Shown piece after piece: positions 1-9,785 of a stretch of DNA of 64,000 bases (position 1 is its first letter; the number at the start of each line of letters is the position of its first letter). The stretch comes from Pseudomonas quebecensis. GTDB taxonomy: Bacteria; Pseudomonadota; Gammaproteobacteria; Pseudomonadales; Pseudomonadaceae. A program made the position numbers and the translations under genes. The notes below the pieces were generated by a model. It was not told where the DNA came from, made no database searches, and worked only from the letters and a program-made list of their open reading frames with translations. Location: positions 1,736,001 through 1,800,000 of the forward strand of contig NZ_CP112866.1 of assembly GCF_026410085.1 (NCBI RefSeq). The letters run 5' to 3'.

Positions 1-62
1 ATGAAGCCGAAGCCTTTTTCATCGTTGAACCATTTAACGGTGCCGGTTTGGCGATTAGACAT
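1..62 (-). CDS. Cold-shock protein (CspA family), 5' end only
   Basis: The first 20 codons and part of the 21st are present on the minus strand; the rest lies outside the window. They read [20 protein letters not shown], the N-terminus of single-domain CspA-type RNA chaperones of about 70 residues. The RNP1-type stretch KGFGF is visible, with the basic/aromatic KWFN before it. These proteins bind single-stranded nucleic acid and melt RNA secondary structure. A GGAG ribosome-binding site lies 6 bases before the ATG. The name of the specific paralogue cannot be settled from 20 residues. Confidence 0.93.
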   Translation of the reverse strand, partial: MSNRQTGTVKWFNDEKGFGF

Positions 63-217
63 GGTGTATCTCCAAGAAACATATATTTTCAGTAGTGCTG
101 TGCTGCTCAGGCCAACTGGGCACACCGGGCTATCATAGTCGAAATGTTCGGCTTGGGAGCCCCCCCAAGGCATTGTTTGCTAATCAATAGCGTTGCGTTT
201 AGCCCTTTGACTGGCTG

Positions 218-240
218 AAAGCCCCGGTCTACGGGGCTTT
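218..240. terminator. Rho-independent-type hairpin between the secreted-protein gene and the csp gene
   Basis: Perfect 9-bp stem AAAGCCCCG / CGGGGCTTT with a 5-base loop. It lies about 110 bases downstream of the stop of the minus-strand gene at 352-666 and upstream of the csp gene, so it probably ends that transcript. The T tract is short (three bases). A second G/C-rich hairpin (stem CTTGGG/CCCAAG, 152-169) lies closer to csp. I see no gene in 63-351; it holds these hairpins and the csp leader, with a possible minus-strand -10 box TATGAT at 132-137. Confidence 0.55.
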
Positions 241-351
241 GATGCAAAACATAAGGGTGTAAAAAAAGCCGTAAAAGCTGCGTATTTTGTGAGAAACGAG
301 GCATTTCAGGCCGTTTTTTCAGGCAAATAGCCGTCTGATCGGGCGGCGATA

Positions 352-666
352 TTACTTTTTCTTCACGACTTTGCAGGACGAAATAGCCGCCACCGCTTTG
401 TTTTTAAGCTGCGGGCTGGCGTTCTGGTTAGTCATGAGTTCTTTGATTTCTGCAGTACTCAATTCCGCGTTGATTTTGTCCGCGCCACATTCGCAATGGG
501 CCTTGGCGGTCTTGGCGTCCACGTTCTGGCTGGCTGCGGCGCTGCAGTCGCTGACAAAGCTTTCACGGGCACCGGCTGGCCAGTTAGACGGGGCTGCGGC
601 CTGAGCGCCGAAGGAAAGAACAGTCAGGGAGGCGGCGAGAGCGAGGGTCGAGGTAAAACGCATCAT
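352..666 (-). CDS. Small secreted four-cysteine hypothetical protein
   Basis: 104 residues. A signal peptide is clear: basic start, hydrophobic core and an AQA-A cleavage site near residues 22-24, so the mature protein of about 80 residues is periplasmic or exported. Four cysteines follow (about C41, C58, C60, C98), suggesting two disulfides. The C-terminus is basic (VVKKK). Two adjacent ATG codons (666 and 663) are possible starts; an AGGAG motif sits 6 bases before the first and 9 before the second. I do not recognise a function. Confidence 0.75.
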   Translation of the reverse strand: MMRFTSTLALAASLTVLSFGAQAAAPSNWPAGARESFVSDCSAAASQNVDAKTAKAHCECGADKINAELSTAEIKELMTNQNASPQLKNKAVAAISSCKVVKKK

Positions 667-905
667 GGGATGCTCCTATGGGTCGAGGACGAACGGCGAT
701 TCTCAGTGGCTTTGAGGCGCCGCGTACAGCTCAAGTTCACTTTTGCAGCTATAAAGCCTGGAAATCTGCATTACCGGCGGCGGCGGCTCTGCGATGACCG
801 TTCATCTGTGCTAGCATCGACGCCCTGGCTATTTCCCGGTGTGCCAAAGGCCGCCTTGCCACGTTACTTTTGTTCACTCCAGTCACTCTGGTTCGATGAT
901 CGGTT

Positions 906-955
906 GGCCGAGAGGCTCCTGCCGCTGTAAGGCAGGCGTTCAGAAATGAACGGCC
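906..955 (+). promoter_or_regulatory. Structured leader segment upstream of thrS
   Basis: GGCCG (906-910) can pair with CGGCC (951-955) to enclose two hairpins: CCTGCC/GGCAGG (918-936, 7-base loop) and CGTTCA-GAAA-TGAACG (937-952, GNRA-type tetraloop); the last bases compete between helices. No T tract follows, so it does not look like a terminator. It may be the upstream part of the thrS translational operator. The rest of the gene-free stretch 667-1031 shows no credible coding sequence. Confidence 0.35.
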
Positions 956-991
956 TGATATTGGATCTTGTACTGGCTCATCCCAACCCAC

Positions 992-1012
992 GTGACCTTT
1001 GGTAGGGGTCAC
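992..1012 (+). promoter_or_regulatory. Candidate thrS autoregulatory operator mimicking the tRNA-Thr anticodon arm
   Basis: A 7-bp stem (992-998 with 1006-1012, one G-T pair at the loop) closes a 7-base loop TTGGTAG. That is the geometry of a tRNA anticodon arm: U at position 33, GGU at 34-36 (a threonine anticodon), A at 37. It ends 5 bases before the purine-rich ribosome-binding tract at 1018-1027. In E. coli, ThrRS represses its own mRNA by binding a leader hairpin that mimics the tRNA-Thr anticodon arm. The hairpin is seen directly; the function is inferred from that precedent. Confidence 0.65.
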
Positions 1013-1031
1013 CACTAGGAGAGGAGGCGCC

Positions 1032-2954
1032 ATGCCAACTATTACTCTTCCCGACGGCAGTCAGCGTTCATTCGATCATCCGGTTTCGGTAGCCGAAGTC
1101 GCCGCGTCGATTGGCGCAGGCCTGGCCAAGGCCACCGTGGCCGGCAAGGTCGACGGCAAACTGGTCGATGCCAGCGACCTGATCACCAGCGATGCCAGCC
1201 TGCAAATCATCACGCCCAAGGACCAAGAGGGGCTGGAGATCATTCGCCACTCCTGTGCGCACTTGATTGGCCATGCGGTCAAACAACTGTACCCGACTGC
1301 AAAAATGGTGATCGGCCCGGTCATTGAAGAAGGCTTTTATTACGATATCGCCTACGAGCGTCCTTTTACTCCGGATGACCTCGCGGCCATCGAACAGCGC
1401 ATGCACGCCCTGATCGAAAAAGATTACGACGTGATCAAGAAGGTCACGCCGCGCGCCGAAGTGATCGATGTGTTCACCGCCCGCGGCGAAGATTACAAGC
1501 TGCGTCTGGTCGAAGACATGCCGGACGAGCAGGCCATGGGCCTGTACTACCACGAAGAATACGTGGACATGTGCCGTGGTCCGCACGTGCCGAACACGCG
1601 CTTCCTCAAGTCGTTCAAATTGACCAAGTTGTCCGGCGCCTATTGGCGCGGCGACGCCAAGAATGAGCAGCTGCAGCGTATCTACGGTACTGCCTGGGCT
1701 GACAAGAAGCAGCTGGCCGCTTATATCCAGCGTATCGAAGAAGCCGAAAAACGCGATCACCGCAAGATCGGCAAGCGCCTGAACCTGTTTCACCTCCAGG
1801 AAGAAGCGCCGGGCATGGTGTTCTGGCACCCGAATGGCTGGACTCTGTACCAGGTGCTTGAGCAATACATGCGCAAGGTTCAGCGCGAAAACGGCTACCT
1901 GGAGATCAAGACTCCGCAGGTCGTTGATCGCAGCCTGTGGGAGAAATCCGGGCACTGGGCCAACTACGCCGACAACATGTTCACTACGCAATCGGAAAAC
2001 CGCGACTACGCCATCAAGCCGATGAATTGCCCGTGCCACGTGCAGGTGTTCAACCAAGGCCTGAAGAGCTACCGCGAGTTGCCGATGCGCCTGGCCGAGT
2101 TCGGTGCCTGCCACCGCAACGAGCCCTCGGGTGCGCTGCACGGCATTATGCGCGTGCGTGGCTTCACACAGGACGACGCCCACATCTTCTGCACCGAAGA
2201 GCAGATGCAGGCTGAGTCGGCTGCGTTTATCAAGCTGACCATGGATGTCTATCGCGATTTCGGCTTTACCGAAGTCGAGATGAAGCTGTCCACTCGTCCG
2301 GAAAAGCGCGTCGGCTCCGACGAATTGTGGGATCGCGCCGAAGCTGCACTGGCCGCAGCGCTCGACAGCGCGGGTCTCGCGTACGATCTGCAGCCGGGCG
2401 AGGGCGCCTTCTACGGGCCCAAGATTGAATTTTCGCTGAAAGATTGCCTTGGCCGTGTCTGGCAATGTGGTACCTTGCAGCTCGATTTTAACCTGCCGAT
2501 CCGTCTGGGAGCCGAATACGTCTCCGAAGACAACAGCCGTAAGCACCCGGTCATGCTGCACCGGGCGATCCTCGGTTCGTTCGAGCGGTTCGTCGGAATC
2601 CTGATCGAGCACTACGAGGGTGCATTCCCTGCGTGGCTGGCTCCAACCCAGGCAGTGATCATGAATATCACTGATAAACAGGCAGATTTTGCCGCTGAAG
2701 TTGAAAAAACTCTCAACGAAAGCGGATTTCGTGCCAAGTCCGACTTGAGAAATGAAAAGATCGGCTTTAAAATCCGCGAGCATACTTTGCTCAAGGTTCC
2801 CTATCTTTTGGTTATCGGAGATCGGGAAGTCGAGATGCAGACTGTCGCTGTGCGTACTCGTGAAGGTGCTGACCTGGGCTCGATGCCCGTCGCCCAGTTC
2901 GCTGAGTTCCTCGCGCAAGCGGTTTCCCGGCGTGGTCGCCCAGATTCGGAGTAA
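1032..2954 (+). CDS. thrS: Threonyl-tRNA synthetase
   Basis: 640 residues, the usual length. It charges tRNA-Thr with threonine in the cytoplasm. Domains in order: TGS (about 1-62), editing domain with the SCAHL and HxxxH-type motifs (about 63-225), class II catalytic core (about 245-535) and anticodon-binding domain (about 540-640). The zinc ligands are visible: C333 in MNCPCH, H384 in DDAHIF and H510 in MLHRAI. Motif 2 reads CHRNEPSG. The ATG at 1032 is chosen over an earlier in-frame start because GAGGAGG lies just upstream and the family begins MPTITLPDG. The stop overlaps the infC start region. Confidence 0.98.
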   Translation: MPTITLPDGSQRSFDHPVSVAEVAASIGAGLAKATVAGKVDGKLVDASDLITSDASLQIITPKDQEGLEIIRHSCAHLIGHAVKQLYPTAKMVIGPVIEEGFYYDIAYERPFTPDDLAAIEQRMHALIEKDYDVIKKVTPRAEVIDVFTARGEDYKLRLVEDMPDEQAMGLYYHEEYVDMCRGPHVPNTRFLKSFKLTKLSGAYWRGDAKNEQLQRIYGTAWADKKQLAAYIQRIEEAEKRDHRKIGKRLNLFHLQEEAPGMVFWHPNGWTLYQVLEQYMRKVQRENGYLEIKTPQVVDRSLWEKSGHWANYADNMFTTQSENRDYAIKPMNCPCHVQVFNQGLKSYRELPMRLAEFGACHRNEPSGALHGIMRVRGFTQDDAHIFCTEEQMQAESAAFIKLTMDVYRDFGFTEVEMKLSTRPEKRVGSDELWDRAEAALAAALDSAGLAYDLQPGEGAFYGPKIEFSLKDCLGRVWQCGTLQLDFNLPIRLGAEYVSEDNSRKHPVMLHRAILGSFERFVGILIEHYEGAFPAWLAPTQAVIMNITDKQADFAAEVEKTLNESGFRAKSDLRNEKIGFKIREHTLLKVPYLLVIGDREVEMQTVAVRTREGADLGSMPVAQFAEFLAQAVSRRGRPDSE

Positions 2955-3505
2955 TTATTATTAAGCGTGAAATGAGACAAGATAAACGAGCTGCACCGAA
3001 AGCCCCGATCAACGAGAATATCTCGGCACGCGAGGTTCGGTTAATTGGCGCTGACGGCGAGCAGATTGGCATCGTCTCGATTGATGAAGCGCTTCGTATC
3101 GCTGAAGAGTCCAAGTTGGACCTGGTGGAAATTTCCGCCGACGCAGTCCCGCCTGTTTGCCGGGTGATGGACTACGGCAAATCGATCTTCGAAAAGAAGA
3201 AGCAGATTGCTGCAGCGAAGAAGAACCAGAAGCAGATTCAAGTAAAAGAAATCAAGTTTCGTCCAGGGACGGAGGAAGGGGATTACCAGGTAAAACTGCG
3301 CAACCTGGTACGTTTCCTGAGTGATGGGGACAGGGCCAAGGTATCCTTGCGATTCCGCGGCCGTGAGATGGCCCACCAGGAGCTGGGGATGGAACTCCTC
3401 AAGCGGGTTGAAGCTGACCTGCTCGAGTACGGTTCGGTCGAACAGCATCCTAAGATGGAAGGACGCCAGCTGATCATGGTCATCGCCCCGAAAAAGAAGA
3501 AGTAA
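2954..3505 (+). CDS. infC: Translation initiation factor IF-3, AUU start
   Basis: About 183 residues. IF-3 binds the 30S subunit, prevents premature 50S joining and checks start-codon pairing. The N-domain ([15 protein letters not shown]...), lysine-rich linker helix ([15 protein letters not shown]) and C-domain ([13 protein letters not shown], ending APKKKK) are all present. The first ATG (2972) would remove a conserved N-terminal basic stretch. Three consecutive ATT codons (2954, 2957, 2960) follow a GGAG at 2948-2951, so initiation is probably at one of these; which one is uncertain. IF-3 discriminates against AUU starts, which gives autoregulation in E. coli. The first ATT overlaps the thrS stop by one base. 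Confidence 0.93.
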   Translation: MIIKREMRQDKRAAPKAPINENISAREVRLIGADGEQIGIVSIDEALRIAEESKLDLVEISADAVPPVCRVMDYGKSIFEKKKQIAAAKKNQKQIQVKEIKFRPGTEEGDYQVKLRNLVRFLSDGDRAKVSLRFRGREMAHQELGMELLKRVEADLLEYGSVEQHPKMEGRQLIMVIAPKKKK

Positions 3506-3565
3506 TCAACAGGGCACGGCAGGCCTTCTGATTATGTTTATCAACTGAATGCGGAGTATCCGAAC

Positions 3566-3760
3566 ATGCCAAAGATGAAGACTAAAAGTGGTGCTGCTAA
3601 GCGGTTTCTGAAAACTGCTAACGGTATCAAGCACAAGCACGCTTTCAAGAGCCACATCCTGACCAAAATGTCGACCAAGCGTAAGCGTCAACTGCGCGGT
3701 AGCAGCTTGCTGCATCCGTCTGACGTGGCAAAAGTCGAGCGCATGCTGCGCCTTCGTTAA
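3566..3760 (+). CDS. rpmI: 50S ribosomal protein L35
   Basis: 64 residues, standard length. Very basic, beginning [14 protein letters not shown] and ending RMLRLR, as in L35. It is a component of the large subunit. It sits 60 bases after infC and 30 before rplT, in the conserved infC-rpmI-rplT order. In E. coli the L20 protein represses translation of rpmI and rplT; I did not identify the corresponding RNA fold here. Confidence 0.98.
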   Translation: MPKMKTKSGAAKRFLKTANGIKHKHAFKSHILTKMSTKRKRQLRGSSLLHPSDVAKVERMLRLR

Positions 3761-3790
3761 TTTTTGGATCAAGAATAGAGGAAGTAACTC

Positions 3791-4147
3791 ATGGCTCGTG
3801 TAAAGCGTGGCGTCATTGCCCGTAAACGTCACAAAAAAATTCTGAAACTTGCTAAAGGCTACTACGGCGCGCGTTCACGCGTATTCCGTGTTGCCAAGCA
3901 AGCGGTAATCAAGGCAGGCCAATACGCCTACCGTGACCGTCGTCAGAAAAAACGTCAGTTCCGCGCTCTGTGGATCGCTCGTATCAACGCTGGTGCTCGT
4001 GTTAACGGTCTGTCCTACAGCCGTTTCATCGCCGGTCTGAAAAAAGCGTCCATCGAGATCGACCGTAAGGTTCTGGCTGATCTGGCAGTGAACGAAAAAG
4101 CGGCGTTTGCTGCGATTGTCGAGAAAGCTAAAGCCACCTTGGCTTAA
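3791..4147 (+). CDS. rplT: 50S ribosomal protein L20
   Basis: 118 residues, standard length. It binds 23S rRNA early in 50S assembly and is the likely autoregulator of rpmI-rplT. The arginine/lysine-rich N-terminal extension ([16 protein letters not shown]) and globular C-domain ([15 protein letters not shown]) are typical. A GAGGAAG ribosome-binding site precedes the ATG. Hairpins at 4162-4239 follow the gene. Confidence 0.98.
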
Positions 4148-4161
4148 GTACCCCCGACAGT

Positions 4162-5273
<1,112 letters not shown>

Positions 5274-5299
5274 TCGTAACGAATCTTTAGGAGAGCAGG

Positions 5300-7678
5300 A
5301 TGAAATTCAGTGAACAATGGCTGCGTGGCTGGGTAAGCCCGCAGGTAAGTCGCGACGAGCTGGTCGCTCGTCTGTCGATGGCCGGTCTTGAGGTCGATAG
5401 CGTTACGCCGGCCGCCGGTGTTTTCAGTGGCGTGGTAGTGGGTGAGGTGCTGAGCACCGAGCAACACCCCGATGCTGATAAGTTACGTGTATGCCAGGTC
5501 AGCAACGGCGCCGAAACGTTCCAGGTCGTGTGCGGAGCGCCCAACGTGCGCCCGGGCCTGAAGATTCCGTTTGCCATGATCGGCGCCCAGCTGCCGGGCG
5601 ACTTCAAGATCAAGAAGGCCAAACTGCGTGGTGTTGAGTCCAACGGCATGCTGTGCTCCCAGGCTGAGCTGCAGGTAGGCGAGGGCAATGACGGCCTGAT
5701 GGAGCTGCCGGCCGATGCGCCGGTGGGCCAGGACATCCGTGTCTATCTGGAGTTGGAAGACGCCAGCATCGAGGTCGACCTGACTCCCAACCGTGGTGAC
5801 TGCCTGTCCCTGGCGGGGCTGGCGCGTGAAGTAGGCGCGTTGTACAACGCTCCAGTCACTCGCCCAGTGGTCGCCGCAGTGGCTGCGGTGCATGATGAAG
5901 TGCGGCCGATCGAAGTGCTGGCTCCAAACGCCTGCCCGCGTTACCTGGGCCGTGTGATCCGTAACGTCGACCTGTCCAGGCCTACCCCGCTGTGGATGGT
6001 TGAGCGCCTGCGTCGCGCGGACGTGCGCAGCATCGATGCTGCCGTCGACATCACCAACTATGTGATGTTGGAGCTGGGTCAACCGCTGCATGCGTTCGAT
6101 CTCGCCGAAATCAACGGTGGCATTCGCGTACGCATGGCCGAAGAAGGCGAAAAGCTGGTGCTGCTCGACGGCCAGGAAGTGGCCTTGCGCGCCGATACCC
6201 TGGTGATCGCCGACCATTCCCGCGCCCTGGCGATTGCCGGCGTGATGGGTGGCGAGCACAGCGGTGTGTCCGCGACCACCCGTGACGTGTTCCTTGAAAG
6301 CGCATTCTTCGACCAGATTGCCATCGCCGGCAAGGCCCGTTCCTATGGCCTGCATACCGATGCATCACACCGCTACGAACGTGGCGTGGACTGGAAGCTG
6401 GCCCGCGAGGCCATGGAGCGCGCCACTGGCCTGTTGCTGGAAATCACCGGTGGCGAAGCTGGTCCGATCACCGAAACCGTCAACGAGCAGTACCTGCCGT
6501 CCGTTGCGCCGATCACCCTGCGCGCCAAAAGTGTCGAGCAGATGCTTGGCCTGGTGATCGCACCGGCTGAAATCGAACAGCTGTTGTCTGCTCTCGGCCT
6601 GGGTATTTCTTCGAGTGGGGAAGGACAGTGGCACGTTGAAGTGCCAAGCCATCGCTTCGATATCAGCCTGGAAGTCGACTTGATTGAAGAGCTGGCGCGC
6701 TTGTACGGCTACAACCGCCTGCCGGTTCGTTATCCGCAAGCGCGCCTGGCACCGCAACCCAAGGCCGAAGCGCGTGCGCATCTGCCTGAGCTGCGTCGCT
6801 TGTTGGTGGCTCGTGGTTATCAGGAGGCAGTGACCTACAGCTTCATCGATCCCAAGCAGTTCGAACTGTTCAACCCTGGCGTCGAGCCGCTGCTGCTGGC
6901 CAACCCTATTTCCAACGACATGGCGGCCATGCGCTCTTCGCTGTGGCCAGGCCTGGTGAAAGCGCTTTCCCATAACCTGAACCGTCAGCAAGACCGCGTG
7001 CGCATGTTCGAAAGCGGCCTGCGCTTCGTCGGCCAACTGGACGGCCTCAAGCAAGAGCCGATGTTGGCGGGTGTTGTATGCGGTAGTCGCTTGCCCGAAG
7101 GCTGGGCGCAAGGCCGCGACGCGGTAGATTTCTTCGACGTCAAGGCTGATGTGGAAGCGGTGTTGGGCTTCGCCGGTGCACTGGACGCTTTCACGTTTGT
7201 GCCGGGCAGTCATCCAGCGTTGCATCCTGGCCAGACCGCTCGCATCGAACGCGAAGGGCGCCTGGTGGGCTTCATTGGTGCTCTGCATCCTGAATTGTCG
7301 AAAACCCTCGGTCTCGACCGTCCGGTCTTTGTTTTCGAATTGGTATTGGCTGAAGTGGCTGCAGGCAAGATGCCCAAATTCAGCGAGTTGTCGCGCTTCC
7401 CTGAAGTGCGCCGTGACCTGGCGCTGATCGCCGATCGTGGAGTGCCCGCCACTGCCGTTATGGAGGTAATCCGTGAAAATGCAGGGGAATGGCTGACGGA
7501 CCTCAGGCTATTTGACGTCTATCAGGGTAAAGGTATTGATCCGCATAGAAAAAGCCTTGCGGTCGGCTTGACCTGGCAGCATCCATCGCGCACTCTTAAT
7601 GACGATGAGGTGAATGCCACGACACAAAATATCCTCACCTCGCTTGAACAAAGGTTAAACGCCACGTTAAGGAAGTGA
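5300..7678 (+). CDS. pheT: Phenylalanyl-tRNA synthetase, beta subunit
   Basis: 792 residues, standard for the bacterial long beta subunit. Domains in order: tRNA-binding OB domain (about 39-150), B3/B4 editing region (about 210-385), B5 (about 400-475), catalytic-like core (about 480-690) and the C-terminal FDX-ACB anticodon-binding domain (about 698-792, SRFPEVRRDLAL onward). A GGAGAGCAGG tract precedes the ATG. It ends 3 bases before ihfA, so the two are probably co-transcribed. Confidence 0.98.
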   Translation: MKFSEQWLRGWVSPQVSRDELVARLSMAGLEVDSVTPAAGVFSGVVVGEVLSTEQHPDADKLRVCQVSNGAETFQVVCGAPNVRPGLKIPFAMIGAQLPGDFKIKKAKLRGVESNGMLCSQAELQVGEGNDGLMELPADAPVGQDIRVYLELEDASIEVDLTPNRGDCLSLAGLAREVGALYNAPVTRPVVAAVAAVHDEVRPIEVLAPNACPRYLGRVIRNVDLSRPTPLWMVERLRRADVRSIDAAVDITNYVMLELGQPLHAFDLAEINGGIRVRMAEEGEKLVLLDGQEVALRADTLVIADHSRALAIAGVMGGEHSGVSATTRDVFLESAFFDQIAIAGKARSYGLHTDASHRYERGVDWKLAREAMERATGLLLEITGGEAGPITETVNEQYLPSVAPITLRAKSVEQMLGLVIAPAEIEQLLSALGLGISSSGEGQWHVEVPSHRFDISLEVDLIEELARLYGYNRLPVRYPQARLAPQPKAEARAHLPELRRLLVARGYQEAVTYSFIDPKQFELFNPGVEPLLLANPISNDMAAMRSSLWPGLVKALSHNLNRQQDRVRMFESGLRFVGQLDGLKQEPMLAGVVCGSRLPEGWAQGRDAVDFFDVKADVEAVLGFAGALDAFTFVPGSHPALHPGQTARIEREGRLVGFIGALHPELSKTLGLDRPVFVFELVLAEVAAGKMPKFSELSRFPEVRRDLALIADRGVPATAVMEVIRENAGEWLTDLRLFDVYQGKGIDPHRKSLAVGLTWQHPSRTLNDDEVNATTQNILTSLEQRLNATLRK

Positions 7679-7681
7679 CGT

Positions 7682-7984
7682 ATGGGGGCTTTGACGAAAG
7701 CTGAGATGGCGGAACGTCTGTACGAAGAGCTGGGTCTTAACAAGCGCGAGGCCAAGGAATTGGTCGAGCTGTTTTTTGAAGAGATCCGTCACGCTCTGGA
7801 AGACAACGAACAGGTCAAATTGTCCGGTTTCGGCAATTTTGACCTGCGGGACAAACGCCAGCGGCCTGGCCGCAATCCAAAAACGGGAGAAGAAATCCCG
7901 ATCACGGCTCGCCGTGTGGTCACCTTTCGTCCAGGGCAGAAGTTGAAGGCCCGAGTTGAGGCTTATGCTGGAACCAAGTCATAA
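7682..7984 (+). CDS. ihfA: Integration host factor, alpha subunit
   Basis: 100 residues, standard length. It pairs with IhfB to bend DNA sharply for transcription, replication and phage integration. The beta-arm motif [18 protein letters not shown] with its intercalating proline and the KLSGFGNF core are present. The placement 3 bases after pheT matches the E. coli pheST-ihfA operon. Its end overlaps the MerR gene by 20 bases. IHF is also a usual co-factor for tyrosine integrases such as the one at 8,571. Confidence 0.98.
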   Translation: MGALTKAEMAERLYEELGLNKREAKELVELFFEEIRHALEDNEQVKLSGFGNFDLRDKRQRPGRNPKTGEEIPITARRVVTFRPGQKLKARVEAYAGTKS

Positions 7985-8321
7985 CGACGAGCTACCCGTC
8001 ATCCCAGGCAAGCGCTACTTCACCATCGGTGAAGTCAGCGAGTTATGTGCGGTTAAACCGCACGTGCTGCGCTATTGGGAGCAGGAGTTTCCTCAACTCA
8101 ACCCCGTCAAACGCACCGGGAACCGTCGGTATTATCAGCGCCAGGATGTGCTGATGATCCGACAGATCCGCGCATTGCTGTACGACCAGGGATTCACCAT
8201 CAGCGGTGCGCGCCAGCGCATGTCCGGTGATGAAGCCAAAGACGACACCACTCAGTACAAGCAATTGATCCGCCAGATGATCTCCGAGCTCGAAGATGTG
8301 CTGGTGGTTTTGAAGAAATAA
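7965..8321 (+). CDS. MerR-family transcriptional regulator
   Basis: 118 residues from the ATG at 7965; an in-frame TTG at 7956 is less likely. The N-terminal winged helix-turn-helix begins [26 protein letters not shown] and contains the family's [20 protein letters not shown] stretch; a short C-terminal dimerisation helix follows. No cysteine cluster for metal binding is seen, so this is one of the short MerR proteins conserved after ihfA in pseudomonads. Targets are unknown. The 20-base overlap with ihfA implies translational coupling. Confidence 0.92.
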   Translation: MLEPSHNDELPVIPGKRYFTIGEVSELCAVKPHVLRYWEQEFPQLNPVKRTGNRRYYQRQDVLMIRQIRALLYDQGFTISGARQRMSGDEAKDDTTQYKQLIRQMISELEDVLVVLKK

Positions 8322-8339
8322 ATCCGGCTTTTAAAATAC

Positions 8340-8368
8340 TTCCACATTTCAAAAGCTTGCGGTATATT
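8340..8368 (+). promoter_or_regulatory. Candidate sigma-70 promoter for tRNA-Pro
   Basis: TTCCAC (8340-8345) and TATATT (8363-8368) are separated by 17 bases and lie about 44 bases upstream of the tRNA. The -10 match is good and the -35 is moderate. Assigned by eye. Confidence 0.4.
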
Positions 8369-8411
8369 CCTGATCGCTTCCTTGCGAAGCAAACCCAGTA
8401 ACACGCCTAGT

Positions 8412-8488
8412 CGGGGCGTAGCGCAGTCCGGTAGCGCACTAGCATGGGGTGCTAGGGGTCGAGTGTTCGAATCACTCCGTCCCGACCA
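8412..8488 (+). tRNA. tRNA-Pro (anticodon GGG)
   Basis: 77 bases. The acceptor stem pairs CGGGGCG with CGTCCCG (one G-T pair). The anticodon arm is CTAGC-ATGGGGT-GCTAG, giving anticodon GGG. The T arm contains GTTCGAATC and the 3' end has an encoded CCA. The integrase gene starts its convergent run just downstream, so this tRNA is the probable attachment site of the island. Confidence 0.97.
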
Positions 8489-8504
8489 TATTATTCAATG
8501 ACTT

Positions 8505-8524
8505 AGCCGCTTTCGAGCGGTTTT
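8505..8524 (+). terminator. Terminator after tRNA-Pro
   Basis: CCGCT-TTCG-AGCGG hairpin followed by TTTTGTTGTTTTT. It sits 17 bases after the tRNA and between the tRNA and the convergent integrase gene. Confidence 0.7.
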
Positions 8525-8570
8525 GTTGTTTTTGCCATAGTGACTTTCCGAGTGACCTTGGCCTTTTTCT

Positions 8571-9755
8571 TCACGCTTCCCTCCTTTTCAGAATCGTCAG
8601 CGCTGGTGCGCGCGAGTCGGTTGCTGATACTTTGTTTGCTGCCGCAATTAGCTGATCCAGTTCCGCCGCTGAGTAGTGGCTCGTGATGCTTCCGTTCTTG
8701 TGGCCGAGCAGCGCTTTCCGATCCTCCTCTGTCACACCTGCAGCGCGCAGCCTTCTCCCAAAGGTGTGCTTCAAGTCGTGAATTCGGATTTTGGCAAAGC
8801 CATCATGTGCCGGCCGCAAGAATTTCTCCTGCCACTTCTTCGCCGCTCGAATCCGCGCCTTCTTCCATGCCGAGTCGTTCATGCGGTGAACCGTAGTTTC
8901 GTTCCCTTCACCATCTGGCTTGCCAAACGGGAAGACGTAGAGCGGATGCTTGCCGCGCTGCTTCTCGATAACTGATTTGGCGACGTCATTCATCACGACC
9001 AAGCGCTCGTCCCGGTTCTTGACTCCAGCCCTTGCGCTCCTTCCTCCAAAACCAGCCGGTATCAGGAACACACTCGTTCCCAGCTCAGGTACGGCAATCT
9101 CCCAATTCCACTGAAGTTTGCATACCTCCTGCTCCCGACACCCCGTATTGACCTTGAACATTGCCATGGTCTGAAGGTGCGCCGGAAGCTCGGCGAACAG
9201 GATCGACTGCTCTTCCCACGAAAGCGGGTAGGGCTTTCGGCTGTTCGTCTTCTCATCCAGCAGAGAAATCATCGGAACAACGTCCAGCAATGGCCGGCGC
9301 TCTTCATCACGCCACTTTCGCGCGCAGAGGTTCAAAACCCGAATAACCCGTTGAAGTGCGATGTTCACCGTCCTGTTCGTGACTGGCTTGCCCGTCGACG
9401 GGTTCAGCTTCGATTGCACATATGGTGCCAGCGCGTCGTCATCGATGTGAGTCAGTGGCATGTCGCCGATGAACGGGTCGAGCTGCTCCATATATGTCGC
9501 CGAGATGTGGATGGAAGCCTGATTCTTTACTTCAAGCAGGAAGCGAGTCGCCACCTCCCGCCAGGTCCTAACACGCCGAATGCCGTACACCTTCTGCTGG
9601 CGCAACTTCTCCAATTTATGGATCAGGTACTGCTCTGCTTCGGCGCGGTTACAAGTGCCAGTACTCTCTTGAATTCGCTCTCCTCTGTATTTTTTGTCGA
9701 TCTTCCAGATGCCGTTCGGCATTTGCTGGAGGCCGGTGATTGCTTTTTGGGCCAT
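8571..9755 (-). CDS. Tyrosine-recombinase integrase of the island
   Basis: 394 residues. It would catalyse integration and excision of the island at tRNA-Pro. The N-terminal arm-binding region (about 1-65), SAM-like core-binding domain (about 66-165) and catalytic domain (about 178-365) are present. Catalytic residues: R207 (TGCREQEV), H326, H352 (LLGHKN) and nucleophile Y361 (SHYSAAEL). The second catalytic arginine of HxxR is replaced by lysine (IHDLKHTF, K329), a variant I know from other phage integrases. It reads toward the tRNA, with its 3' end 82 bases from it. A good AGGAG ribosome-binding site precedes the start. Confidence 0.95.
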   Translation of the reverse strand: MAQKAITGLQQMPNGIWKIDKKYRGERIQESTGTCNRAEAEQYLIHKLEKLRQQKVYGIRRVRTWREVATRFLLEVKNQASIHISATYMEQLDPFIGDMPLTHIDDDALAPYVQSKLNPSTGKPVTNRTVNIALQRVIRVLNLCARKWRDEERRPLLDVVPMISLLDEKTNSRKPYPLSWEEQSILFAELPAHLQTMAMFKVNTGCREQEVCKLQWNWEIAVPELGTSVFLIPAGFGGRSARAGVKNRDERLVVMNDVAKSVIEKQRGKHPLYVFPFGKPDGEGNETTVHRMNDSAWKKARIRAAKKWQEKFLRPAHDGFAKIRIHDLKHTFGRRLRAAGVTEEDRKALLGHKNGSITSHYSAAELDQLIAAANKVSATDSRAPALTILKRREA

Positions 9756-9785
9756 GGCAATTCTCCTTTCTTCTTGCCCTGGCGC

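Noticed and set aside
1068-2918. 616-codon open frame antisense to thrS
   Set aside because: It mirrors a well-supported synthetase, has no family-like motif and shows the codon-mirroring seen in GC-rich genes.
2972-3505. infC starting at the ATG 2972
   Set aside because: Conserved N-terminal residues lie upstream, and a GGAG with ATT codons fits the known AUU start of this gene.
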